From: Acuticoccus sp051016205
GTDB lineage: Bacteria > Pseudomonadota > Alphaproteobacteria > Rhizobiales > Amorphaceae
DNA: 64,000 bases
Direction of reading: 5' to 3'
Assembly: GCA_051016205.1 (NCBI GenBank)
Contig: CP136534.1
Coordinates: 1,426,001-1,490,000 of the forward strand
The notes beneath the pieces are model-generated. The model had not been told where the DNA came from. It worked only from the letters and a program-made list of their open reading frames with translations, and searched no databases. Shown here one piece after another: positions 1 through 12,511 of this stretch (its first letter is position 1; every line of letters begins with the position of its first letter). The position numbers and the translations under genes are program-made.

Positions 1-330
1 CATCCACCGACGGGGCAGCGACGCCAGCCGCCGCACTCCAACGGTCCTCAGGGACAGATCAGCCGGCCAGCCCGTTTCAGACGGGCCTAAGGTGTCTGCT
101 CCTCAAGGTTGGGAGACACAGTCTCCCACGGGCATCGCCCGGGTTCTTTGACAATTGAAGATGATGAAAGAGAAACGTGGGCGGCGTTGTCCTTGCGGGT
201 CTCTCATCGGGAAACCGGTGTGAGGCCAGACAGACAACGGCGGACACGTTTTGAATAGGATACCGTTCGATCGGCAACGATCGAAGGTGTGTCCTCGTCA
301 ATGAACGTGATCTTGCCGGATCAGATGTCT
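1..330 (+). promoter_or_regulatory. rRNA operon leader region
   Basis: This is the non-coding region in front of 16S rRNA. It holds three compact hairpins (arms 71-75/81-85, 111-116/122-127 and 129-133/137-141). A boxA-like antitermination element, ttctttgacaatt at 144-156, follows, as is usual for alphaproteobacterial rrn leaders. No convincing -35/-10 pair is seen, so the promoter probably lies upstream of the window. The short ORF readable on the opposite strand here has no coding character. Confidence 0.6.
155..186 (+). other. 5' arm of 16S precursor processing stem
   Basis: Bases 166-177 (gaaagagaaacg) are perfectly complementary to 1903-1914. Pairing continues inward at 180-186 with 1894-1900, and outward at 155-159 with 1915-1919 across a bulge. 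This places the whole 16S sequence in a loop, as expected of an RNase III processing stem. The pairing is read directly; the nuclease is inferred from known rRNA maturation. Confidence 0.7.
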
Positions 331-1802
<1,472 letters not shown>

Positions 1803-1893
1803 GTTCGGGATCAAGGCTCGCCTTTCCTGAACTCTTGGAAACAACGCCGACGTTTCGTCCTTAGGGATGATGGATCGGCATTTTGCGGGATGG

Positions 1894-1919
1894 CGCCGCC
1901 TTCGTTTCTCTTTCTTCAA
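1894..1919 (+). other. 3' arm of 16S precursor processing stem
   Basis: Located in the 16S-tRNA-Ile spacer. It pairs with 155-186 in the leader: a 12-bp perfect core at 1903-1914, with flanking 7-bp and 5-bp helices. The rest of the spacer 1797-2059 shows no gene. Confidence 0.7.
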
Positions 1920-2059
1920 GCAAACGGAATGCGTGGAACCGGTTCCAGTTGCCCAAGGGTTTGGGCGATTGCACTGGGCGCGAACCTCCTCTAAGACGGC
2001 CACGTTCGGCTGGCAGCGTCCTTCTAGGGCATCGCTGGCGGGGCGCTATTTTCGTCTTG

Positions 2060-2136
2060 GGGCCTGTAGCTCAGGTGGTTAGAGCGTACGCCTGATAAGC
2101 GTAAGGTCGATGGTTCGAGTCCATCCAGGCCCACCA
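2060..2136 (+). tRNA. tRNA-Ile (GAU)
   Basis: A complete 77-nt cloverleaf. The acceptor 2060-2066 pairs with 2126-2132, the anticodon stem 2087-2091 pairs with 2099-2103, and the anticodon GAT is at 2094-2096. The T loop is ggttcgagtcc, and CCA is encoded at 2134-2136. Its position in the 16S-23S spacer is standard. Confidence 0.98.
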
Positions 2137-2188
2137 TGCCTGCACGCCTGAGGGCGTGTCGGAGCGCCGTGATCGGAACCACCAGTCA

Positions 2189-2264
2189 GGGGCCTTAGCT
2201 CAGCTGGGAGAGCACCTGCTTTGCAAGCAGGGGGTCGTCGGTTCGATCCCGACAGGCTCCACCA
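2189..2264 (+). tRNA. tRNA-Ala (UGC)
   Basis: A complete 76-nt cloverleaf. The acceptor 2189-2195 pairs with 2254-2260 including one G-U pair, the anticodon TGC is at 2222-2224 in the loop tttgcaa, and CCA is encoded at 2262-2264. It is the second spacer tRNA of the operon, 52 nt after tRNA-Ile. Confidence 0.98.
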
Positions 2265-2570
2265 AATCGATCCGTTTGCCGAAAGAATCCAAATTCCTGC
2301 CGCCAGGCAGGATGGCGTGCATAAAGCGCGCAGAGGGCTTGCCCTCAACCATCAATGACATCGTAAAGAGAAGATATGTTCGCCCGCTGTCGTCGTGACA
2401 GCGCGACGGGCTCGGGGGCTCCGACATCCGGTCACACTGACCGTTTGTACCCTGACCTGCAAGCATGGTTCCTAACCGGACCAATGACTTGGCTATGCGG
2501 ACACATCTCGTGAAACTGGTCTTTCCTTATCATGCCACCTCGACCTCCGGGTCACAGGGGTGAGCATTGA
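2265..2570 (+). other. spacer between tRNA-Ala and 23S rRNA
   Basis: About 300 nt of transcribed spacer. I see no gene. Short ORFs on either strand overlap the tRNAs or rRNA and lack ribosome binding sites. Confidence 0.6.
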
Positions 2571-2579
2571 TAATGAGAG

Positions 2580-2587
<8 letters not shown>
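2571..2587 (+). other. 5' arm of 23S processing stem
   Basis: This 17-nt segment is the perfect reverse complement of 5283-5299. It closes the 23S sequence into a loop and marks the RNase III processing helix; the mature 23S ends lie within the helix. Confidence 0.85.
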
Positions 2588-5282
<2,695 letters not shown>

Positions 5283-5290
<8 letters not shown>

Positions 5291-5299
5291 CTCTCATTA
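5283..5299 (+). other. 3' arm of 23S processing stem
   Basis: Perfect 17-nt complement of 2571-2587, at the 3' end of the 23S sequence. The next ORF begins about 30 nt further on. Confidence 0.85.
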
Positions 5300-5330
5300 G
5301 TCTATGCTCATCCTGAGATGGAGCACTTCG

Positions 5331-5579
5331 ATGGAAACCTTCCTCACCTTTGCGCTGAGAGCCCTGGTGCTCATTGGTGCTTTCATGTTGTCGATGGCGG
5401 CGCTAACGCACTTCGGCTTCATGCATTACGGGGTGAGGGTTGGAGAGACCTTCGAAGATCGTACACCGGCGTACGCGTTTGAAGCATTGTCGCAATCTCT
5501 GCTACTGTTCTTCTTCGCCTACATCGCCCACCGTGTGCGCAACAAGCTCAGGCACGATCGATCAGTTTCACGAACATGA
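5331..5579 (+). CDS. small predicted membrane protein in the 23S-5S spacer
   Basis: An 82-residue ORF wholly inside the rRNA operon, between 23S and 5S. The ATG at 5331 follows a ggag Shine-Dalgarno (5320-5323) with 7-nt spacing; an upstream in-frame ATG at 5304 has none. The product has two hydrophobic segments, about residues 6-25 (FALRALVLIGAFMLSMAAL) and 55-67 (SLLLFFFAYIAHR). The linker is acidic and the tail is strongly basic and Arg-rich, which would place the tail in the cytoplasm. I recognise no family. Codon use looks like real protein rather than structured RNA. Whether it is translated from the processed rRNA precursor is unknown; it could also be a chance ORF. Confidence 0.5.
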   Translation: METFLTFALRALVLIGAFMLSMAALTHFGFMHYGVRVGETFEDRTPAYAFEALSQSLLLFFFAYIAHRVRNKLRHDRSVSRT

Positions 5580-5590
5580 ACGTCCTCTGC

Positions 5591-5710
5591 CGGCCTGGTG
5601 GCCTTTGCGAGGGGCCCACACCCGATCCCATTCCGAACTCGGCCGTTAAGACCCTCAGCGCCGATGGTACTTTGGCTTAAGCCACGGGAGAGTAGGTCGC
5701 TGCCAGGCCT
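5591..5710 (+). rRNA. rrf: 5S ribosomal RNA
   Basis: About 120 nt. It contains the conserved loop cccgatcccattccgaactc and the 3' half ccacgggagagtaggtcg. Mature ends pair as cggcctgg with ccaggcctg. It is flanked by a perfect 10-bp processing stem, 5581-5590 with 5711-5720. No tRNA follows, unlike many alphaproteobacterial operons that carry tRNA-fMet here. Confidence 0.95.
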
Positions 5711-5720
5711 GCAGAGGACG

Positions 5721-6164
5721 TTCCCTTTCTCTTTACCGTCGCTTTCCCTTGCATCTCTACAGGCTTGTACGCCGAGATAGTAACCTCCCGAGCACTTGCT
5801 CGTGCGGAAGGGTCCGTGTCTGGCGTGCCAGAATCCTGGATTCGTGCGTAGGTGTTCAGCTGCCGGTCGATTTGGATATCGGATCGCAACTCCTCATTTC
5901 ACACGCCTAGAGATAGTAGGCATGGGTTGCCGCCGCCGGTTGCCGGGTAGTGGAGGTGTGCTGAGGGGCTAAGAATGTCTTCGTAAGGTTCGCCCATGAC
6001 GGTAGACTCTGGTGGATCAACAAGACCGTGGAACAGAGGCTCATAGGGTTCGCTTGGGGCGAATATGCCGGGAGGCTTGCCGGAACTGTAGACGCAGATG
6101 TGGTCGTGGCTGGGCAGGTGGTGGTCCTCATGAGCGTTACTGGTCTTGATTGGACGAGTGAGAG
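5721..6164. other. post-rRNA intergenic region
   Basis: About 440 bp between 5S rRNA and the next gene. A small hairpin gagcacttgctc is present near 5789. ORFs readable here (6028-6399 on +, 5907-6131 on -) overlap each other or the downstream gene in a different frame and have no recognisable content. I see no clear rho-independent terminator after 5S. Confidence 0.4.
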
Positions 6165-6641
6165 GTGGAGCCAGCTCCTTGGTGGTTACCGCACCCTTAT
6201 GATCCTAGGAAGGCGCTGGACTCGCTCGAATCGGGCACTGATACAGACGGTGCGTGGTGCGAACTTTGGAATGAGTTGTACCATCAGGGAGATATCGGCG
6301 AGGCGTCCTTCGCTGCTCTTCCCCACCTGGTCAGGATCCATGAACAACGCGGCGTTTCGGACTGGAACACGTACGCCATCGCCGCCGTCATCGAGCTAGC
6401 ACGCGACAGTGCCGACAATCCCCAAGTGCCGGCTGATCTGCTGGCCCTTTATGAAAACGCATGGGTGCGTCTGGTGGATGTTGGCCTGCGGGAACTGAGA
6501 ACAGCCACTGACGAGACCCTGGTCGGATCCATCATGGGCGTCGTGGCCATAGGGAAAGGTCAGCGGATGCTCGGTGCGCTCGCGATCGACTACACCGAGC
6601 AAGAACGCCACGAACTGCTCGAAAAGGCGCACCTGCTATAG
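6165..6641 (+). CDS. conserved hypothetical protein
   Basis: A 158-residue soluble protein. The GTG start at 6165 is fixed by an in-frame TGA at 6159 just upstream; a purine-rich gagtgagag precedes it. The centre of the protein reads as a helical repeat-like region with an ELYHQGDIGEASFAALPHL motif at about residues 37-55. I associate this pattern with uncharacterised, HEAT-like or immunity-type bacterial proteins, but the family is not certain. The gene is orphaned between the rRNA operon and the formate dehydrogenase operon, which fits a recently acquired accessory gene. No function is assigned. Confidence 0.6.
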   Translation: MEPAPWWLPHPYDPRKALDSLESGTDTDGAWCELWNELYHQGDIGEASFAALPHLVRIHEQRGVSDWNTYAIAAVIELARDSADNPQVPADLLALYENAWVRLVDVGLRELRTATDETLVGSIMGVVAIGKGQRMLGALAIDYTEQERHELLEKAHLL

Positions 6642-6982
6642 CGCCGACCAGCCATCGACCACGACCCATAGCACTTTCCGATCAGGTTGGATCAAGCCAA
6701 TCGACGAGACATCGTGTCAGATATGGATGCGAGCACGTCTTCATCCGATCAGTTTGATCCAAACTGAGCGATTCGTGCTCTATTGTATGGGTGCCATAGG
6801 ACAGCGCCGACGCTTGCCGCAGGAGTTCGGTGGGTTCGAGCACGTCAGCGGCGCAAAGCCCGACCCAATCGGCAAGCCGTGATGCTGCCTTTCGCCTGTC
6901 CATGCGAACGCGATTCCCTGGGGGAGATGACTGTGACGCAGGGCGGGAACTGGCGCCTGTCTCAGGCTCACTTTGAGCGCAT
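6642..6982. other. convergent intergenic region with a palindrome
   Basis: About 340 bp between the stop codons of two converging genes. The only structured element is a 17-bp near-perfect palindrome at 6750-6766, CAGTTTG-ATC-CAAACTG, with a partial copy of its gatc-rich core near 6680. No T-tract follows, so it does not look like a classical terminator. No credible gene is seen. Confidence 0.4.
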
Positions 6983-7765
6983 CTACAAGAGCTTAAGGGT
7001 CGAGTCGCGACGGGTGAGGACATAAAGGGGGAGGTTCGCGGCTTTCGCGCGGTCCAAGGCAAGGCTTGTGGGGGCAGAGATCGTCACCAGAGCGCCGAGG
7101 CCTGCGACCGCGGCCTTTTCCACCATCTCATAGCTGCAGCGGGCGGTGACGAGGGCAAAGGAATCGCCAGAGCCTAAGAGGCCGGCGCGGGCACGGGCGC
7201 CTATGGCTTTGTCCAGGGCGTTGTGGCGACCAACGTCTTCGCGCGCCAGGACAATGGTTCCGTCAGGCCTACAAATGGCGGCCGCGTGGACCGCGCCTGT
7301 GGCCGACGAGAGAGGCTGCCAGTCCGCCAACCGTTCGTGTGCGGAAAAGACGGCGTCGGCCGACACCCAAAGCGGGTTCGCAACGGGGGGAAGCGGCCGC
7401 GCGATCTCATCAAGGTTCTCGATGCCGCACAAACCGCAGCTGGACTCCGTCACCCTGCGTCGCGCGCGAGCGAAGACATGGATCGCAACGTCCTGCGGCA
7501 CACGGGCCCTTAGAACAATGCCGTTGTCAGCCTCAAAGGGGGAAATGTCTTCAAGCGTCCCGTCCGGCGGGATGAGGCGCTCGGCAATGGCAAAGCCTGT
7601 GACGAAGTCTTCAAGGTCGGCGGGCGTTGCCATCATCACCGCATAGCCGATGCCGTTGAACTCAAGGGCAATGGGGGCCTCTACGGCCACCTCGCGGGTG
7701 CGGGCGACAGCGGGCGCGCCTGAAGAAAACACCTCGCTAAAGTCATAGGGCCGATGACGGGTCAT
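6983..7765 (-). CDS. fdhD: formate dehydrogenase accessory sulfurtransferase FdhD
   Basis: A 260-residue cytoplasmic sulfurtransferase that passes sulfur from a cysteine desulfurase to the molybdenum cofactor of formate dehydrogenase, which is needed for activity. The family CxxC is present as SSCGLCG (Cys110, Cys113), together with TGAVHAAAI and RCSYEMVEKAA. Length is normal. It is the last gene of the fds operon, 39 nt after fdsD, and corresponds to fdsC of the classic fdsGBACD order. The C-terminus ends just before a gene-free convergent region. Confidence 0.93.
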   Translation of the reverse strand: MTRHRPYDFSEVFSSGAPAVARTREVAVEAPIALEFNGIGYAVMMATPADLEDFVTGFAIAERLIPPDGTLEDISPFEADNGIVLRARVPQDVAIHVFARARRRVTESSCGLCGIENLDEIARPLPPVANPLWVSADAVFSAHERLADWQPLSSATGAVHAAAICRPDGTIVLAREDVGRHNALDKAIGARARAGLLGSGDSFALVTARCSYEMVEKAAVAGLGALVTISAPTSLALDRAKAANLPLYVLTRRDSTLKLL

Positions 7766-7804
7766 GCGCGTGACGCGGGCAGGAGGCGCATGGGCGCCAC
7801 GCCT

Positions 7805-8065
7805 TCACGTATCGGCGGTCTGGGGCGTCTTTGCGGCGCTCCCGGCCTTGGCGTCCACCTTCAGGGATTGCAGGGCGGCCAGGGCCGTCGGTGTCAAACC
7901 TTCGCCACCATCGGCGATGTGGGCAAGGGCGATGGCCTTCATCCGGCTGTCCCAGAACTTTTTGATGTGCTCTGCCGTGCCCGCCACCGCACCGTCGCTG
8001 TCTTGGACGGCAAGGTTGCGGGCAATCTGGTTTGCCATCATCACGATGCGCTCTGCGGAAGTCAT
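7805..8065 (-). CDS. fdsD: formate dehydrogenase delta subunit
   Basis: An 86-residue protein of the FdsD family. It opens with SAERIVMMANQIARNL and has a helical region FWDSRMKAIALAHI. Its ATGA start overlaps the fdsA stop by 4 nt, giving translational coupling. In Rhodobacter-type NAD-dependent formate dehydrogenases the delta subunit helps assembly and sulfuration of the enzyme. Here it sits directly after fdsA and before fdhD, a swap relative to the textbook fdsGBACD order. Confidence 0.88.
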   Translation of the reverse strand: MTSAERIVMMANQIARNLAVQDSDGAVAGTAEHIKKFWDSRMKAIALAHIADGGEGLTPTALAALQSLKVDAKAGSAAKTPQTADT

Positions 8066-10905
8066 TCGGCCGGCTCAGGCGCGATCCTGCGCGATTGCGC
8101 GGCCTGCTCGGCATACTGCTCCTGCCAGTAAGACGGCTTGTTGGTGGCCGACACCTGAACCGCCGTTACCTTGTACTCGGGGCAGTTTGTGGCCCAGTCG
8201 GAGTACTCGCTCGTCACCACATTGGCCTGGGTCGAGGGGTGGTGGAAGGTGGTGTAGACCACGCCCGGCGGCACACGGTCCGTCACCGTCAGCCGCAGCG
8301 ATGTATCGCCCGAGCGACTGGCAAGCTTCACCACATCGCCAGATGCAAGCCCGCGGTTTTCCGCATCCGTCGGGTGCATTTCAAGGACGTCCTCGTCATG
8401 CCACACGGTGTTGTCGGTGCGCCGGGTCTGTGCCCCCACATTGTACTGGCTCAAGATCCGCCCTGTGGTGAGGAGGAGGGGGAAGCGCGGCCCCGTCCGT
8501 TCATCCGTCGGCACATAGTCCGTCACCACGAAACGGCCTTTGCCGCGCACGAAGTGGTCCACGTGCATCACGGGGGTGCCGTCGGGCGCCGTGTCCGTCA
8601 CAGGCCATTGGAGTGAGCCTTCTTGCTCCAGCCGTGCATAATCGACGCCTGCGAAGGTGGGCGTCAGGCGGGCAATCTCGTCCATGATTTCGCGCGGGTG
8701 GGTGTAGGACCAACCGAGGCCCAGCGCGCGGGCAAGCTCTTGCGTCACCTCCCAGTCCTCAAGGCCCGTGGATGGTGTCATCACCTTCCTCACCCGTTGG
8801 ATGCGTCGTTCGGCGTTGGTGAAGGTGCCGTTCTTCTCAAGGAAGGTGGAGCCAGGCAGGAAGATGTGCGCGTAATTGGCCGTCTCGTTCAAGAAGAGAT
8901 CGTGGACGATGACGCATTCCATCGCCCCGAGGCCGTCCGCCACATGCTGGGTGTTGGGGTCAGACTGCAAAATGTCCTCGCCCTGGCAATAGAGCGCCTT
9001 GAAGGCGCCATCCACCGCCGCATCCAGCATGGAGGGGATTCTGAGGCCAGGCGTTGGGTCCAACTCAACGCCCCAATCGGCCTGGAAGGCATCGCGCGCA
9101 TCATCCTGGGAGATGTGGCGATAGCCCGGCAATTCGTGCGGGAAGCTGCCCATATCGCAGGCGCCCTGCACGTTGTTTTGCCCGCGCAAAGGGTTCACGC
9201 CCACGCCGGGGCGGCCCACATTGCCTGTGGCCATGGCAAGGTTGGCAATGGCCATCACCGTGGATGAGCCTTGGCTGTGCTCCGTCACGCCTAGCCCGTA
9301 ATAGATGGCCGAGTTGCCGCCGGTGGCATAAAGCCGTGCCGCGCCGCGCACCAGGTCGGCAGGAACGCGGGTGACGGGCTCCAGAGCTTCGGGCGAATTC
9401 TTGTCCAGGGACACGAAGTCCGCCCAATCGCGGAACTCTTCAACATCGCACCGGGCGGCGATGTAAGCCTCGTCCACAAGCCCTTCGCGCACCACCACGT
9501 GAGCCATCGCCGTCAACACGGCAACGTTGGTGCCCGGCTGGAGCGGCAAGTGATAGGCCGCCTCGATGTGAGGCATACGCACAAGGTCGATCCTGCGCGG
9601 ATCGATGACGATCAGCTTTGCCCCTTCGCGCAGCCGCTTCTTCATGCGGCTTGCAAACACCGGGTGCCCGTCTGTGGGGTTGGCGCCAATCACAAGGATC
9701 ACGTCGGACTGTTCGACGCTGTCAAAATCCTGCGTGCCTGCGCTGGTGCCGAAGGTCTCTTTTAGCCCATAGCCCGTGGGCGAGTGGCACACCCTTGCGC
9801 AGGTGTCGACATTGTTGTTGCCAAACCCGGCACGCACCAGCTTCTGGACCAGGAAGGTCTCTTCGTTGGTGCAGCGCGATGAGGAGATGGCGCCCACGGA
9901 CAAACGCCCATACTTCGCCTGGATGCGTTTGATCTCGCTTGCCGCATGGGCAAACGCCTCCTCCCAGGACACAGGCTGCCAGGGATCGTCGATGGAGGCG
10001 CGGATCATCGGCTCCAGGATCCGGTCCTTGTGCTTGGCGTAGCCGTAGGCAAAGCGCCCCTTCACGCAGGAGTGGCCGCGATTGGCCTTGCCGTCCTTGT
10101 TGGGGATCATGCGCACAAGCTGCTCGCCGCGCATTTCGGCGCGGAAGGTGCAGCCAACGCCGCAATAGGCGCACGTGGTCACGACGGATGTGTCGGGCCG
10201 CCCAAGGTCCTTCACGGCTTTTTCCTGGAGCGTTGCCGTCGGGCAGGCCGCAACGCACGCCCCGCAGGACACGCACTCCGACGACAGGAAATCGTCCGAC
10301 GCCGACCCCGCAGACACCATGGAGGCAAAGCCGCGCCCATCGATGGTGAGTGCAAGGGTCCCCTGCACCTCATCACACGCCCGCACACAGCGCGAGCAGA
10401 CGATGCACTTTGACGGATCGAAATCGAAATAGGGGTTGGACGTGTCGGTTTCGGCGCCGAGGTGGTTGTCCCCCTCATAGCCGTAGCGCACATCGCGCAG
10501 ACCAACGGCGGCGGCCTGGTCCTGAAGTTCGCAATCGCCATTGGCGCTGCAGGTCAGGCAGTCCAGCGGGTGGTCGGAGATGTAAAGCTCCATCACCCCG
10601 CGGCGCAGTTTGGACAGCCGCTCGCTTTCTGTCTTGACCACCATGCCATCGCGCACAGGGGTGGTGCAGGAGGCGGGCGTGCCGCGGGCCCCTTCCACCT
10701 CCACAAGGCACAGCCTGCAGGAGCCGAAACTCTTTAGCGTGTCACTGGCGCACAGTTTGGGGATGGACCGGCCCATCAATGCCGCCGCCCGCATGACACT
10801 GGTGCCTGCGGGGACGGTGATATTTGCACCGTCGATGGTCAGCGTGACGTGGCCCTCATTGTGGCTCGGCGGCGTGCCGAGGTCCGGCTGCGGCTCGTAG
10901 CCCAT
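8062..10905 (-). CDS. fdsA: NAD-dependent formate dehydrogenase catalytic alpha subunit
   Basis: A 947-residue molybdopterin oxidoreductase that oxidises formate to CO2. The N-terminus is a 2Fe-2S ferredoxin domain, followed by NuoG-like Cys motifs, two 4Fe-4S motifs (CIVCSRCVRAC and CVSCGACVAAC) and the CAYCGVGC cluster of the catalytic domain. The Mo-ligating Cys is in CARVCHSPT at about residue 373, so this is the Cys form, not the selenocysteine form. The C-terminal domain binds the bis-MGD cofactor. The start ATG has a ggag site upstream. Electrons pass to FdsB and NAD+. It lies 65 nt after fdsB and overlaps fdsD. Confidence 0.96.
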   Translation of the reverse strand: MGYEPQPDLGTPPSHNEGHVTLTIDGANITVPAGTSVMRAAALMGRSIPKLCASDTLKSFGSCRLCLVEVEGARGTPASCTTPVRDGMVVKTESERLSKLRRGVMELYISDHPLDCLTCSANGDCELQDQAAAVGLRDVRYGYEGDNHLGAETDTSNPYFDFDPSKCIVCSRCVRACDEVQGTLALTIDGRGFASMVSAGSASDDFLSSECVSCGACVAACPTATLQEKAVKDLGRPDTSVVTTCAYCGVGCTFRAEMRGEQLVRMIPNKDGKANRGHSCVKGRFAYGYAKHKDRILEPMIRASIDDPWQPVSWEEAFAHAASEIKRIQAKYGRLSVGAISSSRCTNEETFLVQKLVRAGFGNNNVDTCARVCHSPTGYGLKETFGTSAGTQDFDSVEQSDVILVIGANPTDGHPVFASRMKKRLREGAKLIVIDPRRIDLVRMPHIEAAYHLPLQPGTNVAVLTAMAHVVVREGLVDEAYIAARCDVEEFRDWADFVSLDKNSPEALEPVTRVPADLVRGAARLYATGGNSAIYYGLGVTEHSQGSSTVMAIANLAMATGNVGRPGVGVNPLRGQNNVQGACDMGSFPHELPGYRHISQDDARDAFQADWGVELDPTPGLRIPSMLDAAVDGAFKALYCQGEDILQSDPNTQHVADGLGAMECVIVHDLFLNETANYAHIFLPGSTFLEKNGTFTNAERRIQRVRKVMTPSTGLEDWEVTQELARALGLGWSYTHPREIMDEIARLTPTFAGVDYARLEQEGSLQWPVTDTAPDGTPVMHVDHFVRGKGRFVVTDYVPTDERTGPRFPLLLTTGRILSQYNVGAQTRRTDNTVWHDEDVLEMHPTDAENRGLASGDVVKLASRSGDTSLRLTVTDRVPPGVVYTTFHHPSTQANVVTSEYSDWATNCPEYKVTAVQVSATNKPSYWQEQYAEQAAQSRRIAPEPAE

Positions 10906-10930
10906 GGGTCAAGACTCCAACTGCGTCATG

Positions 10931-10957
10931 GCGTGCTGATATATCAGTATAGCACGC
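10931..10957. repeat. AT-rich palindrome between fdsB and fdsA
   Basis: Outer arms gcgtgct (10931-10937) and agcacgc (10951-10957) enclose a perfect 12-bp palindrome, ctgatatatcag (10936-10947). It is strikingly AT-rich for this genome and sits in the 65-nt gap between two operon genes. On the - strand it reads TATACT, close to a -10 box. It could be an mRNA-stabilising or attenuating hairpin, or an internal promoter element. Confidence 0.45.
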
Positions 10958-10970
10958 ATGGTGAAATGGA

Positions 10971-12509
10971 TCATTGTGCGGCCTCCCGTAGGGGCGGCAG
11001 GCCGAAATCTTCAGGCCAGTGGGTGAGGGCGCTGAGCACGGGGTAGGGCGCGAAGCCGCCCAGCGCGCACAGCGAGCCGAACTTCATGGTCTCGCAGAGG
11101 TCGGCGAGCAGCGTCACCTCTTCGCCGAGCGAGCGGGCCTTGGGCCGCGCGTTGTGCATTTGCGGCAGCGCTTCCACGGTATCGGCGGCGCGGCCGCCTT
11201 CGCGGATCCTGTCCAGCACCTCCACACCCCTTACGGCGCCGATGCGGCAGGGCGTACACTTGCCGCAGCTTTCAAGGGCGGTGAAGGCCATGGAAAAGCG
11301 CGCTTGGGCCAACATGTCCGCCGTGTCGTCGAACACCACGATGCCGCCATGGCCGATCAACCCATCGGCGGCCGCAAAGGCTTCATAGTCGAAGGGAAGG
11401 TCGAACATGTCAGGCGGATAGTAGGCGCCCAACGGCCCACCCACCTGAACCGCTTTCACAGGCCGGCCCGATTCGGTGCCCCCGCCGATATCGTAGACAA
11501 GCTCACCCAGAGGAATTCCGAAGGCGGTCTCAAACAGCCCGCCGTGCTTGATGTTGCCGGCAAGCTGGATGGGCATGGTGCCCCGCGAGCGGCCATGGCC
11601 AAAGTCGCCATAGTAGGTCCCGCCGTCAGCCAGAATGTGCGGCACAGCGGCGAGCGTCAAAATGTTATTGACAACCGTCGGCTTGCCGAACGCCCCTTCA
11701 TGGGCAGGAAGCGGCGGCTTTGCACGCACTTCGCCGCGCTTTCCTTCCAGCGAGTTCAACAGCGCCGTCTCTTCCCCGCACACATAAGCGCCGGCCCCAA
11801 CACGCACTTCCACCTTGAAGGGCGCGATGATTTTGGCCGACCGCGCAATGGCCGCGTTCAACTTGGCGATGGAGTGGGGATATTCGGAGCGCACATAGAT
11901 GAAGCCGGTCAGCGCCCCCACGGCCAGCGCGGCAATGGCCATCCCCTCGATGAGGGCATAGGGGTCGCCTTCCATCACCATTCTGTCGGCAAAGGTGCCG
12001 CTGTCGCCCTCGTCCGCATTGCAGACGATGAATTTGCGGTCCGCCCGTGCCTCGGCCACCGTGCGCCACTTGATTCCTGCAGGAAAACCTGCGCCGCCGC
12101 GGCCCCTCAGCCCGCTGTCCACCACCTCTTGGATGATGGCTTCGGAGGAGAGACTTTTCGCCCTTTCAAACCCAACCCAGCCCCCTGTCGCGCTGTAGTC
12201 GTCCAAGGACAAAGGCACCGTCTTGCCGGCACGCTCGAAGGTCAGCCTCTGCTGTTTGGCGATGAACGGGTGGTCTTCGATCCGCCCGATGGAAAGGTCT
12301 GACCTACCAAAGAGGATGGCCGGTACGTCTCCAGGCGTGACGGGGCCGTAGCCCACACCATCGATGTCCACCAGAGGCTCAAGCCACTGCATCCCCCAAG
12401 AGGAGGTGCGCTTGATGGTGGCCTCGGGCGCTGCCTCTTTGAGAGCGCGCGCCACATCGTCCGCCCCAACGGCAAGGGCGGCGGCATCGTCTGATACGGC
12501 GATCTGCAT
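10971..12509 (-). CDS. fdsB: NAD-dependent formate dehydrogenase beta subunit
   Basis: A 512-residue NuoF-like flavoprotein that carries FMN and a 4Fe-4S cluster and reduces NAD+ with electrons from FdsA. The N-terminal part is a thioredoxin-like 2Fe-2S domain without clear cluster cysteines. The FMN/NADH region shows GRGGAGFPAGIKW and GAGAYVCGEETALLNSLEG. The cluster motif SCGKCTPCRIG lies near the C-terminus. The chosen ATG (12509) starts 2 nt after the fdsG stop; a longer frame to 12602 would overlap most of the end of fdsG and is unlikely. Confidence 0.94.
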   Translation of the reverse strand: MQIAVSDDAAALAVGADDVARALKEAAPEATIKRTSSWGMQWLEPLVDIDGVGYGPVTPGDVPAILFGRSDLSIGRIEDHPFIAKQQRLTFERAGKTVPLSLDDYSATGGWVGFERAKSLSSEAIIQEVVDSGLRGRGGAGFPAGIKWRTVAEARADRKFIVCNADEGDSGTFADRMVMEGDPYALIEGMAIAALAVGALTGFIYVRSEYPHSIAKLNAAIARSAKIIAPFKVEVRVGAGAYVCGEETALLNSLEGKRGEVRAKPPLPAHEGAFGKPTVVNNILTLAAVPHILADGGTYYGDFGHGRSRGTMPIQLAGNIKHGGLFETAFGIPLGELVYDIGGGTESGRPVKAVQVGGPLGAYYPPDMFDLPFDYEAFAAADGLIGHGGIVVFDDTADMLAQARFSMAFTALESCGKCTPCRIGAVRGVEVLDRIREGGRAADTVEALPQMHNARPKARSLGEEVTLLADLCETMKFGSLCALGGFAPYPVLSALTHWPEDFGLPPLREAAQ

Positions 12510-12511
12510 GG

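Noticed and set aside
6028..6399. 123-codon + strand ORF
   Set aside because: It overlaps the better-supported gene at 6165 in another frame and shows no protein-like pattern.
6574..7025. Short ORFs between 6165-6641 gene and fdhD
   Set aside because: Start codons are weak, composition is non-protein-like, and they overlap a palindrome and the fdhD 3' end.
8032..12302. Long + strand ORFs opposite the fds operon (for example 11019-12302)
   Set aside because: These are mirror frames of high-GC coding sequence; the - strand genes are unambiguous.
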